A DNA stretch of 64,000 nt, taken from the NCBI GenBank assembly GCA_949357655.1, contig CASHTG010000015.1:1550001-1614000 (forward strand), read 5' to 3'. Both the position numbers and the translations under genes were made by a program. Within the stretch, counting starts at the first letter, position 1, and each line of letters begins with the position of its first letter. The notes beneath the pieces are model-generated. The model was not told the origin of the DNA, did not search any database, and was given only the letters and a program-made list of their open reading frames with translations. Shown one piece after another: positions 24,443 to 37,092 of the stretch. This DNA comes from Parascedosporium putredinis (Eukaryota > Ascomycota > Sordariomycetes > Microascales > Microascaceae).

Positions 24443-25450
24443 TGTTGCGAGTCGGCGGGAGAAGACGCCGGGAAGGGTGGGTCCTGTTGGATGAGGTTGA
24501 TTAAGACTGGGCCTGTTCCGGACGGTGTATGATCTAGACAAAGACAAGAGAGCTTTCGTGGGAGTGGTGTGTTTAGAGTGAAGATGGCGGATTATAGCTC
24601 GAGATGGCTTCAAAGATGATGCTTTAAGAAAAGTGGCGGATGACGCCGGTTGCCCGAGTCCGGCCGCCAAAGGCAACGGCGGGGAAGCATCCTTAGATCT
24701 AACAGGCAGGTGCTTCCATGTATACAAAATCAACGCGATTGGAACTTTTGGTGTAGCTTTGAGCATGCATGTGGTTTTTTTCTATGGGCTCCGGCTCCTC
24801 ACTATTACCAGGACACCACTACAGCACAGTCATGGCGGCACGGACCCAGCCAGCTACAACATGAAGAGGTCTGTGGTACTACACACTAGCAGTGCAGTCA
24901 AGTCACGCTGGGTCCACATTCAGGTTCCGTCAACCAACTCAAGCTTGAACCTCTGATCTTCTGTCACGTGCTCCGCTCGTACGACGGCCCCTCACGCAGG
25001 CAAATTGCACTGGACTTCAGCGTAGGATTGATTACGTGGAGCTGGCCCTGGCGTTGGTACCCCACTATCGGTGCAGAGCCCTTCGAAGCTCCGTCCACAG
25101 GCCCCTCATTCCACTCGTGTCCATTTGAAATGATCATTGATTCACGATACCTCGGTAGATATAGATCAAGTAAAACGCCTCCTCAGTATCCAAGCAATCA
25201 ACCAAACAATTGACCTAGCGCTATCATAGAGCAAAATATACGGGACAGGAGGCGTAGACAGAGAAACCACTCTCAAGAACTGGGTTATGCTTGATACATT
25301 ACACCTTTTGTCTACCGAGGTAGAGAGCTTAGAGATACGGCCTCTCTGTTCATCACTAGTCATGGGCATCCCGTGAACTTGAATATAAAGATACCTATTT
25401 TATCTCAATTGACCCTTTTAAGACCTTTTAGAGTATCAAAGCAAGTCGAG

Positions 25451-25480
25451 TTTTATATACATATAAAAAGGCCGGCCTTT
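25451..25480. repeat. Two adjacent palindromes
   Basis: TTTTATATACATATAAAA has 8-bp arms around AC. It runs directly into the perfect 14-bp palindrome AAAGGCCGGCCTTT. They sit in the AT-richest part of the gene-free block. Confidence 0.75.
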
Positions 25481-28400
25481 GTTATACGATTGCGTGTGGA
25501 CATCGGCATTTAAGGGATGTCATGACAATTCAGGTGGGGGTATCAAACTCCCATGGCGCAAAGACCCCAGCGGCGAGATTGACACAAGAGCACAAGTCGA
25601 TTGTTTGGCTGTCTAGTTGCCGCTAGGTGGTACGCAATATGAAAGTAGAGTAGATAAGCCTCACTTCGATCTGCGAGGAGGGAAAGTCTAAGCATCTAGC
25701 TCCTACAGTCTGCGACAACAGCTAAGCAGCCCTATGGGTTTGGCGAAAGGTATTGAAGAGCCTGGCAAGCGGATTCATATGATGTTTATAAACAAGCACA
25801 ACCATCCATCTTCGTCAATATCGATAGCACGGCCTCTGTCATTTGATGACCAGATGCATTTTTCGAGCAATGTATGCATGTGGTTGAGCGTCCAAGTGCG
25901 AGGCCCACCGAGACTCCTTGCACAATAGACATCACGGACAGAGACGCTGATATCCACGGAAGACACCAGTCGTACTCCCCATAGGTAGCTACATCAACCG
26001 CATAATCTGACCAACTTTGGCATTGTTTTAAGGAAACGAAACCCGTCGTGAACGGCTGTGAGCGACGAGACAGTGAAGTGTTCCAATACCTATTTGATGG
26101 CTGAATTACCAAGAACCTTTCCCAGGATGAAGATATATGCGATCGTGAGGGTATATATCATCAGGTAGACATCTAATTTCCTTTTCGTTAATGGTTCGGC
26201 TGTGGATAGCCATCCACCCTCTGCCCTTATGAAGGGCAGGATCAATCCAGCGCGGCGTCAAGATCAACTTTTGGGCCATTCCGGAGCCCCCTAAATCTGC
26301 ACACTTCTACGTCTTCTTTTCGCTAGGGTGCCGAAGCACAAGCTCAATAGGTAGAGGGGAGAAATGGCCTAGAGGTGGGATGAGAGGCGGGAAATTGGAG
26401 CCATGTCCAGAGTGAACGTTGAGCCGAATGTGTGAGAAGGGAGAGGCGAAAAGAGATCTATCAATGGATGGATAGATCCAGGCAAATCGAGAAAGAATGC
26501 TGCTGTGCACTTCGCTCTCTTCATTCTTGATAAATTTAATAGTGGGATTGTATCCATTGAATCAAGTATAGTTCTATAAAACACAAGTTAGAATATCCAG
26601 AGCTCCTATGCGAGGTGTTAGCTCGCCATTCGTCGCCGTGTCGGTATTTGCAAAATCAGGGATGAAGTGTCGTCGCTGTGCTCGGGACCCTGGCACGGGT
26701 TTCCACCGTTGGTGTCTCCACAACTGATCAGATCTTAGCGGGGAACTCGGAGATTTTTTTCTCCTTCCCCCGCCCAGATAGCTCTCAATCACGACCTCCA
26801 ACAACTTACGTAGGCTCCTTGGCACATGTTTGACCGGCAAGGGAATGGCACAAAACGCGGGTTTGGGTCAAGACAGAAGAGGGACCTCCAACTATGGATA
26901 TCAATGTCATCCTACATCTGAATGCCAATCTACCCAATCTCGGTGAAGAGACCGCTCGCAGGACCGAATATCTTGGGGCCTGAAGGGGACTCGCCCCTCT
27001 CTCCTCGGTATGCACTGATGCCTAGGCCCGGAAAATTAACAAGCGCAGACAGCCACTTGACTCTTTTTCTTGCATGGCTTTCCTTGTCAGAGAGATGCCG
27101 CAGACAATGCTCCTTTCATTTGTTGTTCCGCGATCCGAGCAGGACGGATGATGCTGCACCTCAACCCGGCTTGGTTCAAACCACATGACACCTTCGGCTG
27201 CGGGTGACACCAAAACAAGCTGGGTGAGCGCAGGATGCATCTCATGCGCGTAGAGCCGAAGTACAGCACGTCTATCCACACTGAAGTCCGCTTGCGAAGG
27301 AGGGGGTTACCGGCTGTCGCCCGCGACGAGAGGTGCTGTTTGACAGGGAAGAGAAGCGGACAAACCGCGCACTTGAGCCATGACTAAACCGAGGACCAAA
27401 ATAGGAGGATAGCTCCGGATAGCGAAATATTATGCGCCACTATACCTACCACTCTTGGAAGCTCTCACCGGGCCAAGAGAGAGGGAGAGACGTTGAAACT
27501 GTGAGATATATATCTGTCCTACCTGAGATCGCCGAAGGGCAAGGATACGTGGCTGGCTACTGGCGACATCCTACAGCCCCTCTATTGTTCAGAAAGCACG
27601 GACTCGGGATAGGCGTCATTGGAACCTCCAGCGGAAAAAGGGTGGGTGAGAGGTGGTGACAAGGTTCGGCCCATGCCTCATCCTGCAAGGTAACGAGTGT
27701 TGAAGGTTGGATTTACCAGGATCGTACCCCTCTACCTCGACTCCCCGCGTCAGCTGTATGTGCAACCCGGCCAATTCGGGTCTCCTACTTTCACTTGCAT
27801 CAAGCCGCTGCAGACTCGAGGCGGTGTGAAGAGTGATGAAAAGCCCTGGAGAACTCCAAGTCGTACAACCTACACTTGAGAACGAAACGGACGGAAGGGT
27901 TCTGATGCACGCGAGGCGGCTCGTGTGCTTGAGAGCAAGGAGCTTGAGATATTACAGGGATCCCTCAAAAGGTCGGCGACTAATATTTCACTTACACACG
28001 GCCAGCGTGGTTTCGAGTGATGGAGGATCTCGTGGTGGTTGATTCAGGCTCCAAAGCCCGGCCCCAAGTTCTGTTTAGCGTATAATACCGGTTCAAATGC
28101 AATAGGTCTATCCTGAACGGATCTACCGAGACTGCACACATGAGCAGCGAAGAGCAATTGGCCAGAGGCAAACGTGTAGCCTAGACACGACAAGACCGGG
28201 GCGGAGGGCCAGCGGCGGAGCAATCCAGTAGGATTTCATTGGGCACTGGCGAATTTTCTCAATGTCAAGTGGACAAGGGACCTTTGGAAATTGGGGGCCA
28301 AGCTTTCGAGATAGAGCAAGTGGTCGTCGTGACCGAGGGATAATATACAAACTGCGCCAGAGAGCAATCGTGGATAAAGTGAAGGGCCAGCATAACCGCA

Positions 28401-29529
28401 AATACCTCATCGGCAGTTAGCTTGCTTCTATGATATAAAGAGAGGTGATTGGCGTGATTTTGGACCCATTCAAGGAAATGACGGCGATGGCAGGATTAGC
28501 ATGAGCATCGGTCACGACAGGAGGGATCCTGCCCCTGTGACTAGGACGATGACACGAGAAGAAGGCGTAGGCCGATGCTGGTTAAACCAGGTCTATTAAC
28601 AGGGACGGTGAAGCCCTAGTGGGAATTTTCATTCGGCTTTTATTACTTGAACCTTGCGAGTTCTTTACGAGAAGAAGGAGGGGGAAAATTCACTCGGGTG
28701 GATCTCGCTCGATGACGGCCCGAGGGAAGCGCATCCATCAACAAAAGGACGATGCGAGAGTACACGGAGTCCCTTCGAACTGTCGTCACTGTGGGGGCAG
28801 CTGCCTTTGGTTTCTTCTGCCCACCACAAGACAACTCAGGAGTCAAGACACTAATCCCCACAATCCAAGCCGTTTCAGAGACAAAAAAGAAGAAGAAGAA
28901 AAAAGAGGAGAATATCCTTTGTGTGCAAGTGGGCGGCATCGCAACGAACTCTCTGGCAATTACAAGTACGACGATAGTGTGCATAGTGTTACGAAGGAGA
29001 TGCTAGCAACTCAGAAAAGGATTGAAGGCTTGGGGGTGCCAATTCTAGGTCCCTTGCGAGAAGCCAGAAGAGGGAAGGGGGTTGAAACCTAAGCCAACGG
29101 GGGTGAGGATTTGAGCGTGCCCCCACGCTAAGAGTCAGACCCTTGTCATTCACCCAGACTTTGGGGAAGGGACAGATGCTGGAAATCCTGTAGAGCGGGG
29201 ACGGTGGGGTCGCCTAGCATCAACACTGAACTCTTCGATGACCCATCTACCAGGCTGCCGAGCTGGTACCAGTACGGTTCGATGACACGCAGGGTACGGG
29301 TATCGATCATTCCCAAGCCAATAATTCCGGCGCGCTCGGGCAGTTTCCAGGATTGCCCACCCTCGTCTTTGGGCGTCCACACCCTCAGATCGTCCCCCAA
29401 AGCCCCTGAACTAATGAATACTTTGTGCGTGGCCGCTAAAAGGCTCGGCCAGGATCTCGTGCTCTATGGCTTTCGGCTCGGATGTGGTTGAGCATGAAAA
29501 AGATATCGCTTTCAGAGTGATGGCAATCA

Positions 29530-29575
29530 CCAGAGAGCCAGAGAGAGAGCCAGAGAGAGAGAGAGAGAGAGAGAT
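29530..29575. repeat. GA-rich microsatellite
   Basis: Alternating AGAG with interspersed CC forms an imperfect (GA)n tract in gene-free sequence. Confidence 0.8.
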
Positions 29576-31783
29576 TTAGAGAACTGGAGAAACCTCTTTG
29601 ATTATCGCTGCCCTGCCGCGGCTCGCCTGCTTCGGTTTCTGTCAAGTCTGGTGGATCATTATGCGTGTGCCTGTTGTGCAGCTCGCTTTATCCTGCCTGC
29701 CTCATCTCTTCATATTTGGTAGGCCCAACTTTCGATCGGCTCTGAGCACTTCTAGACCCCCGTTAAATGCTGGGAACAATTGAACAATTCGTTGATTTAT
29801 TCGCAATTACCGGTAGTCGAACCTACTAGAGAAGGCTCCACGAATGACGCCTCACCCTCCCCAATTACCTCGGGGGTTCTTTCAATCGAGCCAAGCACAT
29901 TCTTCATGGCTCCCACTTTTTATGGGATTGTGACAAGTCTCTTTTCCAAAAGCCTTGGATGCTTGTCGGTGAAGCTTCAGGCGAGTGCCTGCCTTTCATC
30001 ATCGGCTCCCCATCACACCGGCTCGTCTTCAGAAGGAACATTGAAGTGCACTTCCAAGGTTTTTGAGGCCTAAAGGCATTCCCTCCCTTCTTCACAAAGT
30101 CGCACCTACCCAGCGTGCCGGTCGTGGAACACCTAGCTCCTGTCCTTTTCTATCACGGCCTTGCTGGATGCCACACCACCCGACAGCTCTTCGCGCCTGC
30201 GTTCCATTGATTGAACCTGGCATACATCAATTGTAGCATCCATGTCTTCTGGATAGTTTACTTAACCAGTGCCCCTTCAAAGAGCTCTAGGGGCCGTGCT
30301 GTCTTTGATTCCAAAGAGGGTTTTCTTGCTGCCTATCTCTGCATGCAACCGAGACCAGCGCGCTTTCCTCTTCGCACGGGATCAATTGATCGGTCTGTCC
30401 CCTACTCCTGCAGCGCAGTCGAGGTGGCGGCTGCTGTTGACAGCATGGGGGTTACATGCTTGCCTCGTTTACCGACAAGCAAGAGGGCTTTCTTTATTTT
30501 CGCAGCTGCAAGAGGCAACTCGTGAATCTCAAGGGTGGCCCGGATTGAGTGCGCTTTCGCGTCGCTGTCCCTTCTTCTCCTTCCCCACGGCAGACTTGTG
30601 CCACCACGCGCCCATTGCCTTCCTAATCGTACGGTCGAGTCCTCAACAGACGCAAAAAGCAACGACGGAAACCTCGCAAACCTTGTACCCACGGGTGCAA
30701 GAGATATTTGTGGACGGTATCTGTTGCCATCCATTGCGATTGCCGCCCAACAAGAGTGAGTGACATTTGATTCACTAATACCGGGCAAGGCTCTACACGA
30801 GAAGCGACCGGTGTGTCTGCGAGTGGTTTGTTGATGCCCCTGTGCCACCCACGCCATTCCCGGACTTTTCCCAAACTGCAGGTCAGTCGTTGTCTCTGTT
30901 CTTTTTCCCTTTGCCTCCCTGGGTCACGGTCTGGGGTAATAAGGTGGTAGTGTCGTAGTAGTGCAGTAGCCCAGAGGTATCTGTACACGCCTCCCACCCT
31001 GAAGCGGACTTGTGCGCATCTACCCCCAACCAATTCCCACTTTGTAATCGGGGGTACAAGTGGCAGGGGTTCAATTTCTCGTCCTATTCGCCAACCGACC
31101 GAACCGGAACTCTACGCAGCGGGGCCGAGTCATCAATATTGAGACTGACCCGAGAAAGCTTTCTTTCCTCCTCGGGCGATATTCCCAACTGTTTGGCCAA
31201 CACCTACCGGTTGGGTTTGGAAGACTGCCCCCCTCCCACCCCCTTCTCTTCTTTCCGGAACGCTACCCCGGCGTGCGATCCAGCTAAGCCCACGAACGAC
31301 CCCCATGCCGACTTTTGAAAAAATTGGTGGACACGGATGAGGGAACCTGCCTCGCTTTGGTCTAGAGCTTGTTAATAATAAAGGGAGTGCCAGAACACCT
31401 GGACGATCCCTGGATGGCGCCAAGTTTTCCCTTCCATTTGACTCAGTCTTACCTTTTGCCTTGCTAAACCCATTTTCTTTTGATTCGTTTCGGGCTGTTT
31501 GCTTGTTTCTATTTCCTTTAACCCTTCCAGTAGTATATCGTTTAACTACAGGCAGCGCGCCTGCCGGGACATTCCTCTTCTCCACCCTCTTTACACCCCT
31601 TCCCGCATTCCCGCAGCGGCCGAACTAAATACATTTCGGCTTGCTTCGAACAAACAACAATTAGACCATATCATAGATGTCAACCACCCTCCCGGACGAA
31701 GCCCTATAAAGCCTGATATCGTCGCCCCCTACCATCTCTGCCCGATTCCCCTCTTCCTCCTCCTCCCTAGCCTTTTCTTCGTC

Positions 31784-32705
31784 ATGCTCTCCTACGACAA
31801 CCCCATTATCATCAGCGGAAACAGCACAACATCTGCCTCTATCGCCGCCGTAGATATGGCCACAAACGGATCCCGTATTCCTGGCCGAGTCCAAGCGCCC
31901 CAGTCGGTTGGAGCTCCCGCCCTAGGTAATGGCTCCGCAGACGCCACGCTTGCTAGCCAAACTGGCAAACCGACCAAATCTCACCACATCTTTCTCGTAA
32001 CTGGACCTGCCGGCGTGGGCAAGAGCAGCGTGGCTGCCTATCTATCACAGAGCCTGGGCTTCCCTTACATCGAAGGTGACGAGGTTAGTAGCTGCTCCCT
32101 TTAATCATCAAACCACACATGCCCCGTTGCTAGAGCTAGGATGGAGAGAGGAATAAGAAGAGGAACCCACCTGTCCTTAGCTCTTTCCCCTTCCCTTATA
32201 CAATGGACCCTCTCCCTCGTACGCCATCCTTGTGGAAACAATGTAAGTGCTAAATCGCAGTAACCCCTTAGTTCCACCCTCTCAGCAACGTGGAGAAAAT
32301 GAGCAACGGCATTCCCCTGACAGACGCAGACCGTTGGGATTGGCTCACTGCGCTCCGCGAAGAATCACTTCGTCAGATTCGGGCGGGCTCTGAGGGCGTC
32401 GTCCTGACCTGCTCCGCCCTGAAGCAAAAATACCGCGACGTCATCCGAGTGGCGGGTTATTTCGATCATTCGCTTCTAATTCACTTTATCTACCTTTCCG
32501 CGCCCGAAGAACTCCTCCTCGAACGAGTCAGCCTTCGACAGAACCATTACATGGGAGCCAACATGGTTCAAAGCCAGTTTGATATCCTAGAACCCCTGGG
32601 CCTAACGAAAACGACGTCATCAGCATCGACGTCACCCGAACACTCGCAGAGGTCCAGGTTGATGCCCTCGCCAAGGCTCGCGCCATCATGGCAACGACGG
32701 ATTAG
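31784..32705 (+). CDS. Gluconokinase-family kinase; splice structure unresolved, one undercall
   Basis: Gluconokinase phosphorylates D-gluconate to 6-phosphogluconate for the pentose phosphate pathway. The first exon (31784-32083) has an N-terminal extension of about 70 residues, then the P-loop TGPAGVGKSS and YIEGDE. A later exon from 32286 carries NVEKMSNGIPLTDADRWDWL, CSALKQKYRDVIR and the QFDILEPL motif. Between them, family members have a Leu-His-Pro segment. Here His-Pro codons occur near 32225-32230, before a GTAAGT donor at 32243, but no combination of acceptor and frame joins them cleanly. The frame also breaks near GGG/CC 32598-32602, after which PNENDVISIDVTRTL continues to the stop at 32703-32705. 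An alternative start at about 31856 (MATNGS) is possible. Confidence 0.8.
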
Positions 32706-34820
32706 GATTGCTCAGGCATGGCCCGAGGACCAAATACAGTAATCGCAAGGGCCAAGAAGCCTCAAAGCCCCCAATTTATTTTTCTATCTCTGGTTGGTGT
32801 CTGCGGGAGACAGGGCTGGCTGGCGATGGAGCTCATCGTCTCCTTCTCCACATCTCCTTTTCCCCGTCTACCCTCCCACCCCTCTCTCGTCCTTCCCTGG
32901 TTGCTTTTGAGCGCTTTCACTCCGTCCCCGGAATGCATTATTCAGCCCTACAGACTCTTGGTGGCGTTTAGGTGATCTCGGTATTCTCAGCTGGGTTGAT
33001 GCTGGATCGGTCTTGATTTTTAGGCTTTGGCGTCGGAGGAAGCATAGTCCCTGGGTCAATGATATTGATGGTGGGGCGAAAAATGTATACATAATGGAAC
33101 GTCTTGTCTTGTTATCTCAATTCTTTTTTTTTTTTTCAATGTTCCCTTTTGATTTCTCTCGTGCTCTAGCATCATCGATACGAGTAGATGTATTGTTTGG
33201 CACATGCAGGCTATGTCAACTGTCTCTTCAAATCTCTACTCAATGTCTTTGAGTGGGTTCCCCGCCGTGTTTGTAGCACCTAACACACTGGCAGCGGGTT
33301 TACATTCTGCGACTACAGCCCTCTCCCGACACGGGGTTATGGTGGTGTGACGACACATCCACGATCAATTGATGTCGTCTTCTAAACATCACCCTCGTCC
33401 CCGATTCAAGAGCACTCGAGTTGAAACCATTCCCACGCCGAAACCGTGAGAGCTTCTCACAGTTATACCACTCGTTTCATCCGGGGTATCGGGTGGCGTT
33501 AGTTCCACGATTTCATCCAATTCACTCATCACCGCCTGCAGCCAGAAAGCGATGTTCGATCAACCATTGTACACGAATGGCCTCTAGCCGCGCTGGCAGA
33601 TTGCCTACATGCCTGCCTTGTCCTTGAAATGAGGGAGAATAAAGGGAAGGAGGGGTGTAGTGTCAACGTGACCTCCTTGGGGGACCTGCGGCCCGCGAAG
33701 GAGTCGGAATAGTCGCGGCCGAATTTAGAGGATCAGCTATGCAGTTCGGCAGGGCTCTTCGCCAAGCACTTCTATCCTTTCGCCATGTGCACCGCACACG
33801 CACACCAAAACCACGCCCCATGCCGCTGTTAACCATCTTGGGCGTGGCTCCAAAACGCGCAGGTGAGGAGGGGAGGGGGAGGGAAGATTAGAACGCACGC
33901 CGATGTTTACACAGGCGAAAATGTGTTTTCCCGGGTCCCCACCCGTCTTACGTTGCACGTCCTAATGCTGCGTCTTTCACGCCGCCACGACATTGATCAG
34001 TGCCGCTTGTTTCGGCGGGATGAGACTTTTCCCCTCTGGCCTGAACTGGGGTTGAGCTCTTCTTTTTTCTTTTTGTTTTACCCTGCTTCTTCGCCCGCCG
34101 GCCGTGGCGGGCGGTCCCCGAGCTTCGTCCTCGAAAGCCTAATTTTTCGTGCTCCTCCTGCAACCCCCTTTTCTGCGGGATAGATCGATTGACCGTTGGC
34201 AATTGCTGCAGCGGCGTAACCGGGCAAGGCATCACCCTGACTCTCGACAGGAGAGAAGCCAGAAATAATTCGATTTAAGAAAACAAAAGGAAATGAAAAT
34301 TCTTCCTCGCGGAAAGGATAGAATTCATACAACACATGGATCGATAGAGACAAGTGGAATTTGAAAGCCAAGAACAAAACAGAATTCTGGACAGTCCAGC
34401 CGGGAGAGATAGTTCCGCAATGTATCCATGTAGGCTTTTATTGCAGCAATCAACTTGGAGCCTATGAACATGTCCCGATTGCAATTCACCGCGCTCGACG
34501 GTGTGTACATTGCGAAGTATCAAAAAACCTATGGAAACCCAATCGATCAATGCGGTGTATGATGTAGAGGACTCCGAGAAAATGCCCCTCCCCTCCCCGT
34601 ATGCGTGTTTTAAGCCCGCGCGCCTGCCCCGCTTCAATGGGATGGGCCAAGCAAGACGCAATGTGTGGTTGTCCAAGACCGACTCGAGAAGTCGTCAAAA
34701 ACACCGGATAGGGTAACTATACCCGTAAAGAGAAAAAGAATAGAAGAAAATGCCCCAGGTTCCTCCCCGCGCCGCCACCCCCTCCTCGAAAGCTGCACGA
34801 ACCTCCATTTTTAAGCAGGT
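32706..34820. other. Convergent region between the kinase and E2 genes
   Basis: This 2.1-kb stretch has no gene that I can support. It contains a T14 run near 33124-33137 and short unrelated open frames only. Confidence 0.5.
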
Positions 34821-36459
34821 TTACCGCAGGTGCATCACCATCACGTCTGGCTCCTCCACAACCGCTCTCACCACCTCGGCCGCTCTCGCCATGGTTGCGC
34901 CGTCCACCACCCTGTGATCGGCGCTCCAGCTAAAGTTGCACACTTGCTTCTTGACCACGTTCCCCGCATCATCAAAGGCTGGCACCGTACGCATGCGCCC
35001 GACACCGAGGATGGCCACCTCCTTCTCCACAATGACGGGCGATAGGTAGGTACCGCCAATGTTGCCAATATTAGACACCGTGACGGTGCCGCCGCTGATG
35101 TCCCGCGGAGCCAGCTTCCCCGCATGAGCGAGGCCCTGCAGACGTGTGAGTTCGGCCGCGATGGCGAGTATGTTGAGCGAGCCGACATCCCTGATAACGG
35201 GCACGAGGAGCCCGTGCGGGGTATCCATAGCAATGCCAATGTTGTGCTGGCTGCGGTGTACCACGACGGGCTTTTGCGTGTTCTGGTCCACGTCTACGCG
35301 CGCATTGAGGATGGGGTACTTGTACAGAGCCATGGAAACGGCCTTGATGATGAAGGGGAGGTAGGAGAGCTTGGCCACGTCACCATGCTCCTGCCCATGG
35401 GCCGCCGAAGCCAAACTATCCGTTTGGCGGCCGGCTAGGACCCTGTTGAGCCGCGTGCGGAGCTCGCATATGTTTGTGAAATCGATCTCGTCGGTGTAAA
35501 GGAAGTGCGGGATAGCGAGTGAGCGTGTCATTGCCTTGAACATTTGTAGTTGGGTATTGGTCAGCTGCACAACCGACTCCTCTTGTTGGCCGGAGGGCTG
35601 GCGCGGCTGTCCGCCGCCGCCGCCGAGCGCTTGAGGACCGACTGGCGAGGTGGGTGCTACCGACGACGAGTTGCTGGCGTGGGCTGGCGCATTGGTAGCG
35701 TCCCGGTGTTGGGCAAACCTATAAACGTCCTCCTTGAGCACCCTTCCGTCCTTCCCTGTGCCGTCGATTTGTAATATATCCACATTGAGCTCCTTAGAGA
35801 GGTGGCGGACTGCCGGTGTGGCGATTGCCCTGTTGTTTTCTCGTATCTGGCGACGCCTCTGCTCCTCGGGAGTCAGGAGCGGGTCGGACTTTGCGTCTTC
35901 CCGGATTGTGTCCTCATCCAGGCGAGGCTCCGACGCCTTTGCATCTTCTGGCTCAGCCTTGGCTGCGGACTCTCCGGCCTGCACCGCACCTCCTTCGATA
36001 TCTATATCAACAAAGGGCTTGCCAACCTTGGCCATGTCGCCCGCGTCGTAGTATAATTTCTTGACCACGCCGGCGAAGCGGCTAGTAATTTCGACGGACG
36101 CTTTGTCGCTCTGGACTTCGCAAAGCGGGGAGAACTCCTCGACTCTCGCACCCGGTTGGACAAACCACTGGATGACTTCGCATTCCACAATGCCTGGAGA
36201 TAGCGGTTCAATCGGAGTCAGCAACCTATTCTTTAACTTGACGCAGGTCGTGGACGGGGCCCATTGGTGGGGGTGGATTACCTTCTCCTATGTCGGCGAG
36301 CAATACTGGCTTTACCGTCTCTCGCCTTGCCGTTGCGTGGAATAGTCTTGAGTGGTCGCTCACACTCGCAGCGAGAGCGGCCTTGGTGATGTTTCCGCCG
36401 GACACGGCCCAATGCCGGTTCATAGCCCGGAGGGCTCGAGAACCACGCTGCAGAAACAT
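34821..36459 (-). CDS. Dihydrolipoyl transacylase E2 of the branched-chain 2-oxoacid dehydrogenase
   Basis: E2 transfers the acyl group from lipoate to CoA in the mitochondrial breakdown of Leu, Ile and Val. Exons 36459-36282 and 36193-34821 encode 516 residues with no frame break. Residues 1-45 are Arg/Ala/Ser-rich without many acids, a likely presequence. The lipoyl domain (about 50-125) contains LADIGEG across the intron and the lipoylated Lys in EVQSDKASVEI. The peripheral E3-binding domain (about 175-210) reads ATPAVRHLSKEL and GKDGRVLKEDV. A Pro/Gly/Ser linker follows. The catalytic domain has AMTRSLAIPHFLYTDEID and the acyltransferase motif SADHRVVDGAT. The substrate class is assigned from the IVECEVIQWFVQPG-type lipoyl start, typical of the branched-chain rather than the pyruvate enzyme. 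It is divergent from ATP10. Confidence 0.93.
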
Positions 36460-37092
36460 GACTGTGAATAGGGAGTCAATTGGGTAGGCGGCAACTTCTA
36501 TTTTTCACGAAAACAGAAATGAATTGAAGGTGAAGGTAGAAACTGCCACGCCGTATTAACGCACAGGGGAATTTTCTAATATTCCAACATCCCCGCGACG
36601 GCTTAACGGCCGAGACCACGCTCAGATGGACAGCTTCGGCATTGTGTGGCATTGTGTCATTGTTCATCACTTCCACCGTGGATAGCCGAAAGACTGGTTT
36701 CCCACTGGGGGCCTTCTTAAGCCGCCGCAATGTGACGTCGCGGGGCAGCTCGGTTTAGTAGGTCAATGCTCAATTCAACTCTGGGATTAGCGTTGCTGGT
36801 GGGCTGGCCCCAGTTCGTCTGGAGTGGCGCGGGACCCAGTGTGGCGCGCCTTGAATGCTCTACCCAAAAGAAATGATTAGAGAGCTTGCTGTCAATTGCA
36901 CCTGCTATTTACGCCTGGATGAAAATTTTCCGAAGAACTTCCAAGGATCAACTCGGTTCATGTGAGCAGACTCCACGACCCTCAAGCAGCCTACTAGGCG
37001 CTTTGAATAACTTGACGCAATTCCCCGCGTCCCCTTCCTAGTGGTCACGCACACATCTACATCCCTCGAGGCCCTTCACAATCGAGCTCCCG
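36460..37092. promoter_or_regulatory. Shared upstream region of E2 and ATP10
   Basis: These 633 bp separate two divergent genes for mitochondrial proteins. A CRE-like TGACGTC occurs near 36733-36739. No open frame is convincing. Confidence 0.55.

Larger units (their letters stand above)
24767..31783. other. 7-kb gene-free block
   Basis: No conserved protein, tRNA, rRNA or transposon end is recognised. The open frames (maximum about 164 codons) are low-complexity or lack sensible codon patterns. Local features are a pair of palindromes (25451-25480), an AT-richer stretch around 25.1-25.5 kb, and a GA-repeat (29530-29575). The last few hundred bases are CT-rich and probably form the promoter of the kinase gene at 31784. 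Confidence 0.5.

Noticed and set aside
25100..25500. AT-richer patch as a repeat-induced point mutation remnant
   Set aside because: The bias is mild by eye, and no degraded transposon frame or repeat copy is visible. It needs a computed dinucleotide index, which I cannot run.
28085..28110. GGTTCAAATGC resembling a tRNA B box
   Set aside because: The flanking bases do not form a T stem, and no A box or acceptor stem lies upstream.
29800..29840. GGTTCGACTAC (minus strand) resembling a tRNA B box
   Set aside because: No A box and no cloverleaf could be folded around it.
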